From positions 186,001-250,000 of the forward strand of contig NZ_JAAWWL010000001.1 of NCBI RefSeq assembly GCF_012272815.1: 64,000 bases of DNA, read 5' to 3'. Below are positions 1 through 7,331 of the stretch, piece after piece. The notes under the pieces were generated by a model. That model was not told where the DNA came from. It was given only the letters and a program-made list of their open reading frames with translations, and did not search any database. Each line of letters starts with the position of its first letter. The stretch's first letter is position 1. The position numbers were made by a program, and so were the translations under genes. The stretch is from Croceivirga thetidis (GTDB lineage Bacteria > Bacteroidota > Bacteroidia > Flavobacteriales > Flavobacteriaceae).

Positions 1-131
1 TAACTTCAATGATCAATGACATGGTAGCAAACGGCTGGGAATTGGCATTTGTGACCAGTGCCGTTGAAAGTGAAGGAGGAAAAGGTGATGGTAAAGGAAT
101 CTTTATCACCCGGTACATATTCAAGAAATAA
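1..131 (+). CDS. C-terminal end of a hypothetical protein (partial)
   Basis: An open frame enters from the left edge and ends at the TAA at 129-131, giving about 42 residues that finish in ...FITRYIFKK. The piece contains MVANGWEL, a phrase typical of small Bacteroidota proteins that estimate a quantity from a repeated fold, but the start lies outside the window and no family can be assigned. A strong terminator follows 20 bases later, which supports this being a genuine gene end. Confidence 0.6.
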   Translation, partial: TSMINDMVANGWELAFVTSAVESEGGKGDGKGIFITRYIFKK

Positions 132-151
132 TTTTGACTACCAATCAAAAG

Positions 152-188
152 AAAGCCCCATATTTCAAATAAATATGGGGCTTTTTCT
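152..188 (+). terminator. Rho-independent terminator, probably bidirectional
   Basis: Perfect 14-bp inverted repeat: AAAGCCCCATATTT at 152-165 and AAATATGGGGCTTT at 171-184, with a 5-base loop, followed by TTTTT. Runs of A on the left side give a T-tract on the minus strand as well, so it can end both the partial plus-strand gene and the minus-strand gene at 204. Confidence 0.9.
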
Positions 189-203
189 ATCAATCTTAAT
201 TTT

Positions 204-878
204 CTAATCCAATACCCTTACACGACCACCCGCAAAGGTTTTTTTGTTTACTTCTTTGGGTTTGCCATATACGGTAACATCTCCACCTGCTTTAACATTG
301 ATGTCGATACGTTCGGATGCAAAAACCTCAGCCTCACCCCCAGCCTGAATTTTCACTTCAGCAATAGAGGTTCTTAAGTCGCTCCCTTCAAAAATACCGC
401 CGGTATTCAACACAATACTTTGGTTCTCTGCTAGGCCAGAGGCTTCGATGATACCACCGGTCACCGCCCGAATATCAACCACAGCAACATCCATACCGAT
501 TGAAATTTTTCCACCTTCTTGTGCACGAAGCTCCAATTTGGTTTTCTTGACCAATTCATTGCATGTAATCCGGGCCCCTTCATTCGCGTCGATTACGTCA
601 ACATCGGTGTAATAAACTTCAATAAAGGTATTTTCCCCTGTAAATTTTTTATCGAGCTGCATGCGCAATTTCAAGACGCCATCTTTATTGACCCATTTAA
701 TGTCTGTGGTATTATCACCTTTAATTACGATTCTGTTTTCATCTGATTGTATCAAATTGACTTCTATCAAATCGAACACTTTAATTTCATTGAAATCACC
801 GACTTGTTTATCAATAGTGCGTTGTGAAAAGGCTAGACCGGTAAATAAGAGTAATGCGATAGTATAAAAATGTTTCAT
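204..878 (-). CDS. Secreted DUF2807 (GIN domain) protein
   Basis: 224 residues. Residues 1-18 form a signal peptide (basic start, LLLF core, cleavage near AFSQ). The rest is a repetitive beta-rich region with alternating short strands (motifs such as VNLIQSD near 40, LRAQEGG, AGGDVTVYG), the pattern of the DUF2807 or head-GIN putative auto-transporter adhesin family of Bacteroidota. Proteins of this type are exported and probably fold as a beta-helix; the molecular role is not known. It stands alone, convergent with the terminator at 152. A second protein of the same family lies at 12569. Confidence 0.85.
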   Translation of the reverse strand: MKHFYTIALLLFTGLAFSQRTIDKQVGDFNEIKVFDLIEVNLIQSDENRIVIKGDNTTDIKWVNKDGVLKLRMQLDKKFTGENTFIEVYYTDVDVIDANEGARITCNELVKKTKLELRAQEGGKISIGMDVAVVDIRAVTGGIIEASGLAENQSIVLNTGGIFEGSDLRTSIAEVKIQAGGEAEVFASERIDINVKAGGDVTVYGKPKEVNKKTFAGGRVRVLD

Positions 879-972
879 GATTGAATGTTTAATTTTTTAG
901 AAGGATGACTTAAAATACAAATTGTTACACTTTTTGGTATAAAGTTTGATTCATAATTACAAACATCCAAAA

Positions 973-1572
973 ATGATAAATAGCTTCCGCATGAGAATAA
1001 TTGCCACGATTGTACTTCTTTTCAATTTTATGTTTTTTACCCAACTGTTCGCCCAAAATTCTACAAACGGAATTTTTCTAGAAGATGGTGACACTGAACT
1101 ACATGCAAGTCTACTGGGTGGTAATGAATTCAAAAAAACTGCAGTTAGTTTCATCACCTTTGGAGCAGTACCTTCAGAAAGAATACCATTTTTACTAAAT
1201 GCTAGTTCAGGTAACAATATTAAGAACCAGAGTTTTGTTTTCTCTTTTTCAAATAATGATCCATTTTCTGACACGGGTACATTTGATAGGGGTTTTAGAG
1301 ATTCCAAATCCCCAAAAGAGTTTATTCTTTTAAGATTAAAAACAAACAAACGCCGAAATCATAGACAAATTTTTAAGCAAAAAACAAGTTGGCAAGAACG
1401 TGTTGTTGCAGCACTAGTACCATTTACAAGTGAACAGGTCGAACCTGGAGTTTTTAGCGTTACACCAAACTCCACCTTAGAGGCAGGAGAGTATTGCTTT
1501 GTTCATCAAGATATCTTGAACGCACCAATTTTCAGTGATTTTGCATTCTATGATTTTTCAATAGAAAAATAA
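973..1572 (+). CDS. Hypothetical secreted protein
   Basis: The frame is open from a TTG at 946, but the ATG at 973 is preferred (199 residues) because it places a signal peptide (RMRIIATIVLLFNFMFF...FAQ, cleavage near residue 28) close to the start; an ATG at 991 would also work. The mature part has no motif I recognise: mixed polar sequence, one basic patch (KTNKRRNHRQIFKQK) in the middle, and a C-terminal half phrased like a carbohydrate-binding or DUF-type beta sandwich (AGEYCFVHQD). Followed immediately by a terminator. Confidence 0.6.
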   Translation: MINSFRMRIIATIVLLFNFMFFTQLFAQNSTNGIFLEDGDTELHASLLGGNEFKKTAVSFITFGAVPSERIPFLLNASSGNNIKNQSFVFSFSNNDPFSDTGTFDRGFRDSKSPKEFILLRLKTNKRRNHRQIFKQKTSWQERVVAALVPFTSEQVEPGVFSVTPNSTLEAGEYCFVHQDILNAPIFSDFAFYDFSIEK

Positions 1573-1573
1573 A

Positions 1574-1603
1574 AAAGCGGCCATTTTAATGTAGCCGCTT
1601 TAA
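1574..1603. terminator. Terminator between convergent genes
   Basis: Inverted repeat AAAGCGGC at 1574-1581 and GCCGCTTT at 1594-1601, directly after the stop codon of the plus-strand gene (1570-1572) and 20 bases past the end of the minus-strand aro operon. A/T runs lie on both sides, so it may serve both strands. Confidence 0.7.
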
Positions 1604-1621
1604 TACTTGATTTTAATCCTC

Positions 1622-2704
1622 TTAAGAATTAATAATTTTCTCTTGGTGATTAATCGATTCTTGGTGAATCGCTTTGAACATTTTGAGTACAAATTCTTCA
1701 CTTAGCCCCTTCTGTTCGCCTTCCAAGATCATTTTACCTAAAATAGCGTTCCAGCGATTGGATTGAAGAACTGCAACGTTCTTGCTCTTTTTCAATGCTC
1801 CAATCTCATCCGCGACTTTCATACGCTGGCCCAATAAGTCAATCAACTGGTTATCCAATACATCAATTTGAGCACGATTACCGGCCAATTTTGAGTTGTA
1901 TTCTGCCTCTTCATCTGTTTCTTTACGCATCTTTAGGTCTACGAACATTTGTTTAAGGGCGTCTGGTGTTACTTGTTGACGAGCATCGCTCCAAGCATTC
2001 TCTGGGTCGTGATGTGTCTCAATCATCAAACCATCAAAGTTCAGGTCTAAAGCCGTTTGCGAAACATCAAAAACCATTTCACGCTTACCGGTAATATGAC
2101 TTGGGTCATTGATCAATGGTAAATCAGGAAATCTATTTTGAAATTCAATGGCCAATTGCCATTCTGGTATATTTCGATATTTGGTTTTTGCATATGTTGA
2201 GAAGCCTCTGTGAATGGCACCAAGATTTTTTATTCCCTTCTTGTACAAACGCTCAATTCCTCCAAGCCACAAGGGTAAATCGGGGTTTATTGGATTTTTC
2301 ACCAAAACCACCTTATCAGTACCTTCCAAAGCATCTGCAATATCTTGCATCATAAATGGGCTTACCGAAGTTCGCGCACCAATCCATAACAAATCAATAT
2401 CATGTTCTAGGGCCAAATCTACATGTGTTTTGTTGGCAACCTCAGTACATGTTTTTAGGCCTGTTTCTTCTTTTACACGTTGCAGCCACTTAAGACCAAG
2501 CGCTCCCACACCCTCAAAATTTCCAGGACGGGTTCTCGGTTTCCAAATTCCAGCGCGATAATAGCTTACATCTGAATCTTTTAATTCATGTGCTATTTTC
2601 ATTACTTGTTCTTCGGTTTCAGCGCTACACGGTCCGGCGATTACCAAAGGATGTGGTAATTCCATATTATCCAACCAAGTTCTTAGCTCTTTTGAGTTTT
2701 CCAT
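1622..2704 (-). CDS. Bifunctional DAHP synthase / chorismate mutase
   Basis: 360 residues, two enzymes in one chain. Residues about 15-265 are a class I DAHP synthase of the short, KDOPS-like subfamily (VIAGPCSAET at 21-30; IETHHDPENAWSDARQQ near 230-245), which condenses phosphoenolpyruvate and erythrose 4-phosphate. Residues about 275-360 are an AroQ-type all-helical chorismate mutase (QIDVLDNQLIDLLGQRM ... KVADEIGALKK), which makes prephenate. The same order is common in Bacteroidota and lets the mutase domain participate in feedback. It is the last gene of the Phe/Tyr operon, 2 bases after tyrA, so it should be controlled by the attenuator at 6058-6179. Confidence 0.93.
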   Translation of the reverse strand: MENSKELRTWLDNMELPHPLVIAGPCSAETEEQVMKIAHELKDSDVSYYRAGIWKPRTRPGNFEGVGALGLKWLQRVKEETGLKTCTEVANKTHVDLALEHDIDLLWIGARTSVSPFMMQDIADALEGTDKVVLVKNPINPDLPLWLGGIERLYKKGIKNLGAIHRGFSTYAKTKYRNIPEWQLAIEFQNRFPDLPLINDPSHITGKREMVFDVSQTALDLNFDGLMIETHHDPENAWSDARQQVTPDALKQMFVDLKMRKETDEEAEYNSKLAGNRAQIDVLDNQLIDLLGQRMKVADEIGALKKSKNVAVLQSNRWNAILGKMILEGEQKGLSEEFVLKMFKAIHQESINHQEKIINS

Positions 2705-2706
2705 TT

Positions 2707-3576
2707 TTAATTCAGTGTTTTAGTAATGGGTATTCCTTTCAATATTTGTTTTATTCTATTCGTATTGTTCATTTGATCGTAGATTCCTTCAAAATCTCCC
2801 TTCTCCATCATTGCTTTAAAGGATTCCAAATTTTTGATGTACTCCTCTAAACTCTTGACCACGTTCTCTTTATTCTGTTCAAAAATCGGGGTCCACATTT
2901 CCGGTGAACTTTTTGCAAGACGCACCGTACTTTCAAAACCACTCCCTGCCATGTCAAAAATATCCCGTTCGTTCTGCTCCTCCTCAATTACCGTTTTTCC
3001 CAACATAAATGAACTTATGTGTGACAAATGCGATACATAGGCTATGTGTTTATCGTGGGCTTCTGGATTCATGTAGCGGATGCGCATACCGAGTTCACGA
3101 AATAAGTCAAGGGCCTTTTCTTGTAACTTGAAAGCCGTTTTTTCAACCTCACAAATTATATTGGTCTTGCCTTCATAAAGTCCATCGAATGCTGCCGAAG
3201 GTCCTGAGAATTCTGTACCTGCTATAGGGTGGCATGATAGATAGTTTCTTCTTTTTTTATGGTTCGTAACCGACTGACAGAGTAATGATTTTGTCGACCC
3301 TGCGTCAATTACCACACAATCGTCATTTATGACATCGAGGATTTTAGGGAGTTCGGTGACCAAAACATCAACAGGAATGGTAACAAAAACCATATCTGCT
3401 TCTTTCAAATTTTCTGAACTACCCTTTTCATTTATCAATCCAATGTCCAGAGCTTCCGTTAAATGTTCTTCATTCTTGTCGAAACCAATGATAAATGCCT
3501 CAGGATGGAGTCTCTTGATGCCTTTGGCAAAAGAACCTCCAATTAGGCCTACTCCGATGATAACTACTTTATTCAT
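2707..3576 (-). CDS. tyrA: Prephenate dehydrogenase
   Basis: 289 residues. Rossmann NAD(P) motif GVGLIGGS at 8-15 and the prephenate-binding segment CHPIAGTEFSG at 115-125, with His116 at the position expected for the catalytic histidine. A helical dimerisation domain fills the C-terminal half; no ACT domain is present. It oxidatively decarboxylates prephenate to 4-hydroxyphenylpyruvate on the tyrosine branch. It overlaps the upstream GNAT gene by 8 bases, a sign of translational coupling. Confidence 0.93.
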   Translation of the reverse strand: MNKVVIIGVGLIGGSFAKGIKRLHPEAFIIGFDKNEEHLTEALDIGLINEKGSSENLKEADMVFVTIPVDVLVTELPKILDVINDDCVVIDAGSTKSLLCQSVTNHKKRRNYLSCHPIAGTEFSGPSAAFDGLYEGKTNIICEVEKTAFKLQEKALDLFRELGMRIRYMNPEAHDKHIAYVSHLSHISSFMLGKTVIEEEQNERDIFDMAGSGFESTVRLAKSSPEMWTPIFEQNKENVVKSLEEYIKNLESFKAMMEKGDFEGIYDQMNNTNRIKQILKGIPITKTLN

Positions 3577-4078
3577 TTTTCAATTTAGCATATAGGTGCT
3601 GGTCATGAATTGTACCATTCTTGATGACCGAATTACGAAGAACACCTTCTTTATTAAATCCATTTTTTTCCAATACCCGCATTGAAGGAATATTAAAATC
3701 AAATACGCTTGCATAAATTCGTTCAAGACCAAGCTTCTTAAAACCATAATCACTTACTAAGGCGATTGCCTTGGTTGTTATACCTTTTTTCCAAAAGGGT
3801 TCTCCGACCCAATATCCCATTTCAGCAGTAAGTCGATGAACATCAGTATTTGCATTTAATCCGATTATTCCGCAGAACTCACTACTGTGAGTGATACCAA
3901 AAGTGAGCGTGGGTCTCTCTGATTCTTTAGACTTAATGAATTCATGGGCATCTTCAATTCTATAAGGATATGGAATATAATCCCTGAGATTATCCCATAT
4001 ATTCTTATTGTTTGCCAACTCAGCTAGTCGAGAAGCATCAGATTTAATAAGGGGTCTTATTTCCACCATCGGTCCCAT
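3569..4078 (-). CDS. GNAT family N-acetyltransferase (RimJ/RimL type)
   Basis: 169 residues with the RimJ/RimL layout: N-terminal IRPL(I)KSDA strand, a substrate segment, the acetyl-CoA region GYWVGEPFWKKGITTKAI (near 87-104), and the late motif LERIYASVFDFNIPSMRVLEKNGF. The substrate cannot be read from sequence. It sits inside the aromatic operon, 1 base from the aminotransferase gene and overlapping tyrA, so co-transcription is certain in practice, but whether it has an aromatic role or is a passenger is open. Confidence 0.85.
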   Translation of the reverse strand: MGPMVEIRPLIKSDASRLAELANNKNIWDNLRDYIPYPYRIEDAHEFIKSKESERPTLTFGITHSSEFCGIIGLNANTDVHRLTAEMGYWVGEPFWKKGITTKAIALVSDYGFKKLGLERIYASVFDFNIPSMRVLEKNGFNKEGVLRNSVIKNGTIHDQHLYAKLKNE

Positions 4079-4079
4079 G

Positions 4080-5222
4080 CTAAAATCTTCCTATTGCTTC
4101 TTTAATTTTTTGTTCCTTCACACATAACGAAAATCGTATGTAACCTTCGCCATTGCTTCCAAAAATTGTACCTGGTGCTATGAAGATGTTTTTATCATAA
4201 AGCACCTCATCAATAAAGTCCTCAGACTTCTTAGAACCTTCGGGAAGTTTCGCCCAAACGAACATGCCTGCGGTATCTTTATCGTAGGTACAGTCCAACT
4301 TTTTCGCCAGCTCGAACATCAACTCACGACGTTCCGAATACACTTTATCAAGATTGTCAAACCAATCCTGACTTGATTCCAATGCTGCAATTGCCCCTTT
4401 TTGCAAACCATAGAACATACCGGAATCCATATTGCTTTTCACTTTTAATACCGCTGTCACATGTTCTTGGCTACCCATGACCATACCTACACGCCAACCG
4501 GCCAAATTGAAGGTTTTACTGAGGGAGTTCAACTCCATGGCACATTCCTTTGCGCCGTCAACTTGAAGTATGCTGGTAGGTTCATCATTCAGAACAAAAC
4601 TGTAGGGGTTATCATTTACCAATAAAATCTCATTCTGTTTGGCAAAGGCCACCAGTTCTTCCATTTTAGCCATATTGATTTTGGCCCCAGTTGGCATATT
4701 GGGGTAACTGATCCACATGAGCTTTACTTTTTGCAAATCCAATTTCCCTAAAGATTGGATGTCAGGAAGCCAGTCATTTTCCTCCTTTAAGTCATATTGA
4801 ATGGTCTCTGCTCCGATTAATTTGCTAACAGAGGTATAGGTAGGATAACCAGGATTTGGAACAAGTACTGCATCTCCAACATTCAAAAAGGCCATGCTGA
4901 TGTGCATGATGCCTTCTTTAGAGCCAATTAGTGGTAATATTTCATTTGATGGATTCAGTTCAACCCCAAATCGTTCTTTGTAGAAATTAACCATCGCTTC
5001 CCTAAGCTCCGGCAAACCTTGATAGCTTTGGTATTGGTGAGCCCCTGGCTTGTCCAAAATAGCATTCAAGGCATTAAGGGCAGCTGTCGGGGGAGGCAAA
5101 TCTGGGCTACCAATGCCCATATTGATTATCGGACGACCATCCGCAATAAGACCTCTTACTTCTCGTAATTTCTTTGAGAAATAGTATTCTTGAACGCTAT
5201 GTAACCGATCTGCAGTAATCAT
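4080..5222 (-). CDS. Class I/II PLP-dependent aminotransferase (aromatic operon)
   Basis: 380 residues, fold type I. The PLP lysine is Lys236 in SLSKTFNLAGWRVG; the substrate-binding N-x-P-T-G equivalent is PNMPTGA near 174-180, and NDNPY near 203-207 carries the cofactor-ring ligands. Given its place between prephenate dehydratase and prephenate dehydrogenase genes, it most likely transaminates phenylpyruvate and 4-hydroxyphenylpyruvate to Phe and Tyr; the specificity is inferred from context. It overlaps pheA by 4 bases. Confidence 0.9.
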   Translation of the reverse strand: MITADRLHSVQEYYFSKKLREVRGLIADGRPIINMGIGSPDLPPPTAALNALNAILDKPGAHQYQSYQGLPELREAMVNFYKERFGVELNPSNEILPLIGSKEGIMHISMAFLNVGDAVLVPNPGYPTYTSVSKLIGAETIQYDLKEENDWLPDIQSLGKLDLQKVKLMWISYPNMPTGAKINMAKMEELVAFAKQNEILLVNDNPYSFVLNDEPTSILQVDGAKECAMELNSLSKTFNLAGWRVGMVMGSQEHVTAVLKVKSNMDSGMFYGLQKGAIAALESSQDWFDNLDKVYSERRELMFELAKKLDCTYDKDTAGMFVWAKLPEGSKKSEDFIDEVLYDKNIFIAPGTIFGSNGEGYIRFSLCVKEQKIKEAIGRF

Positions 5223-6049
5223 TTTTTTAATGCGTTTTTGTACTCACCCAAAACCCTAAAATCTTCCGACATTATTTCCAACAATGATTTTGCTTTGGCA
5301 AACTCCTCATATTTATCAAATGTCACATCGACAAAGAATGCATATTTCCATGGCGTTTCGATTACCGGCAATGATTGAATCTTTGTAAGGTTCATATTGC
5401 AATCACTCATAACATTTAAAACAGTTGCCAAGCTTCCGCGTTTATGGTCGGTTATAAATCGTAATGAAGCCTTATCAATCTCTGATTCTGGCAATACTTT
5501 ATTTTGCTTCTTAAGGATTATGAAACGTGTCGCGTTGTTTTTAATAGTTTGAATTTCTGGAGCTATGATATTTAAATCATAAAGTTCAGCTGCCACTTTT
5601 GGGGCTATGGCGCCCACAGAATCGAGGTTTTTTTCTTGGATTCGTTTGGCTGTCTCCGCGGTATCAACGTCTTCTACTAGTTTAATATGTGAATGGTCTT
5701 TAAAGAATTCTTTGCATTGCAATAGCGCCATAGGATGGGAGTGCACTTCCTTTAAATCTTTAATTGACACCCCATTTTTTACCATCAAATTGTGATGTAT
5801 GCCCAAGTAATGCTCCCCGATAACATGAATATCGTTGTGGTATACCAAGTTGTAATTGGGAATAATGGAACCAGCAATTGAATTTTCAATGGCCATAACC
5901 CCTTGGTCAGCAGAACCATCCAACAAATGGTCAATCATTTTATCAAACGAAAGGCATTCGACCAATTCAATTTGTTCACCAAAATATTCTTTGGCCACTT
6001 GATGATGGTTGCTTCCTTTAATTCCCTGTATGGCGATTTTCAATTTCAT
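5219..6049 (-). CDS. pheA: Prephenate dehydratase
   Basis: 276 residues. Residues 1-180 form the dehydratase domain (AIENSIAGSI near 57-66; NNATRFIIL near 168-176). Residues about 195-276 form a regulatory ACT domain (GSLATVLNVMSDCNMNLTKIQSLPV), in which the Phe-binding ESRP of the enterobacterial enzyme reads QSLP, as in other Bacteroidota as far as I know. It converts prephenate to phenylpyruvate. It is the first structural gene of the operon: its ATG is only 11 bases past the attenuator hairpin, so the terminator decides whether any of the five genes is transcribed. Confidence 0.94.
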   Translation of the reverse strand: MKLKIAIQGIKGSNHHQVAKEYFGEQIELVECLSFDKMIDHLLDGSADQGVMAIENSIAGSIIPNYNLVYHNDIHVIGEHYLGIHHNLMVKNGVSIKDLKEVHSHPMALLQCKEFFKDHSHIKLVEDVDTAETAKRIQEKNLDSVGAIAPKVAAELYDLNIIAPEIQTIKNNATRFIILKKQNKVLPESEIDKASLRFITDHKRGSLATVLNVMSDCNMNLTKIQSLPVIETPWKYAFFVDVTFDKYEEFAKAKSLLEIMSEDFRVLGEYKNALKK

Positions 6050-6053
6050 CCAA

Positions 6054-6084
6054 TAAAAAAGTCCCGAAGTAAACTCGGGACTTT
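6054..6084 (-). terminator. Attenuator terminator of the Phe/Tyr operon
   Basis: On the minus strand, AAAGTCCCGA (6084-6075) and TCGGGACTTT (6067-6058) form a perfect 10-bp stem with a 7-base loop, followed by TTTTTT. The hairpin lies 24 bases after the leader-peptide stop codon and directly in front of pheA. The leader's own 3' end contains GGGACT (6120-6115), which can pair with AGTCCC of the hairpin's first arm, giving a competing antiterminator. Confidence 0.9.
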
Positions 6085-6107
6085 AAGTGTTTTATACTTA
6101 TGTATTT

Positions 6108-6179
6108 CTACAACAGTCCCTTTCTGCTTCCGTAAAAGAAGTAGAAATAAAAACCGCTAAAGAAATATGTGTTGTTCAT
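6108..6179 (-). CDS. Phe/Tyr attenuation leader peptide
   Basis: A 23-codon frame with ATG at 6179-6177 and TAG at 6110-6108. Residues 5-16 (YFFSGFYFYFFY) contain six Phe and four Tyr out of twelve, exactly the products of the operon downstream. The peptide ends GSRKGLL, and its last codons encode the GGGACT segment that can pair with the terminator's first arm. A ribosome stalled on Phe or Tyr codons would leave that segment free to block the terminator; one that reaches the stop would cover it. This is the logic of enterobacterial pheL and trpL; the mechanism here is inferred from the sequence arrangement. Confidence 0.88.
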   Translation of the reverse strand: MNNTYFFSGFYFYFFYGSRKGLL

Positions 6180-6423
6180 TACTATGTAATTCTCGGCTAA
6201 GATTAATGTTTCAAACTAGAATTCAAAGAGAACCAATTAATTTTTTTGATTTTTAATCAAAAAGGAGATTTAACTGACTTTTTAATTAAAGAAAGTAGCA
6301 AATTCTGTTAATAATGTATTTATCCTCTTGTGGATGGTTCAACAACCAATACCATCCTCTGCCAGTGGAATCCTTCTAATTGCATAAAATTTATATGGAT
6401 TATTTTTACAAGAAATTGATTCC

Positions 6424-7317
6424 ATGTCCATTTCCGTTCAGAACGTTACGAAAATATTTGGTCAACAAAAGGCCTTGAACGACGTGTCATTTGAAATTGA
6501 CAAAGGGGAAATTGTTGGGTTTTTAGGACCAAATGGAGCTGGAAAATCGACAATGATGCGCATTTTGACTACCTACTATCAAGCAGATGCCGGGAAAGCC
6601 CATGTGAGCGAGTTTGATGTAATGGACAATCCGCATGATGTTCAAAAGAACATAGGGTATTTACCCGAACATAATCCTTTATACACCGAAATGTATGTAA
6701 GGGAATACCTTGGTTTCAATGCCGATATTCACAAGGTAGCCAAGTCAAGAATTTCAGAAGTAATTGAACAAACAGGTTTAGGAACTGAAGCGCACAAAAA
6801 AATTGGGCAATTATCAAAAGGCTACCGGCAAAGGGTAGGTTTAGCAGCTGCATTACTTCATGACCCAGAGGTATTGATTTTAGATGAACCGACCACCGGA
6901 CTTGACCCCAATCAATTGATTGAAATACGAAAATTGATTCGTGAAATTGGTACAACAAAGACCATTCTGCTTTCCACCCATATAATGAAAGAAGTAGAGG
7001 CGGTTTGTGATAGGGTTATCATAATCAATAAAGGGGAAATCGTAGCAGATAAAAAATTGGACGAGCTAAGAGAAAGTACTGAACAGATTATTGAAGTGGA
7101 ATTCGATTATCGAGTCGAAGAAGTTTTATTAAATCAGTTGCCGAGCGTCGTTGCAGTAAAAAATACGGGGGGCTTTATCTACGAAATCACTTTTTCCACT
7201 GAAAAAGATATGCGACCGGCCGTATTTGACTTTGCCCACGATAATGAATTGAAAACATTACAGCTGCGTCGAAAAAATAAAAACTTGGAAAGTTTGTTTA
7301 CCGAGCTCACCAGTTGA
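6424..7317 (+). CDS. gldA: Gliding-motility ABC transporter ATPase GldA
   Basis: 297 residues. Walker A GPNGAGKST at 35-43, ABC signature LSKGYRQ at 130-136, Walker B LILDEP at 151-156, H-loop STHIMKE near 178. Length and the closing segment LQLRRKNKNLESLFTELTS match GldA of gliding flavobacteria, the ATPase of the GldA-GldF-GldG complex needed for gliding. The partner permease genes gldF and gldG are not adjacent, as is usual. The 244 bases upstream (6180-6423) hold AT-rich sequence with no clear gene; they must contain both this gene's promoter and that of the divergent aromatic operon. Confidence 0.85.
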   Translation: MSISVQNVTKIFGQQKALNDVSFEIDKGEIVGFLGPNGAGKSTMMRILTTYYQADAGKAHVSEFDVMDNPHDVQKNIGYLPEHNPLYTEMYVREYLGFNADIHKVAKSRISEVIEQTGLGTEAHKKIGQLSKGYRQRVGLAAALLHDPEVLILDEPTTGLDPNQLIEIRKLIREIGTTKTILLSTHIMKEVEAVCDRVIIINKGEIVADKKLDELRESTEQIIEVEFDYRVEEVLLNQLPSVVAVKNTGGFIYEITFSTEKDMRPAVFDFAHDNELKTLQLRRKNKNLESLFTELTS

Positions 7318-7331
7318 TTGCCAAAACAAGT

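Noticed and set aside
1622-2704. DAHP synthase and chorismate mutase as a frameshifted pair
   Set aside because: One uninterrupted frame with both domain motifs; the fused form is known.
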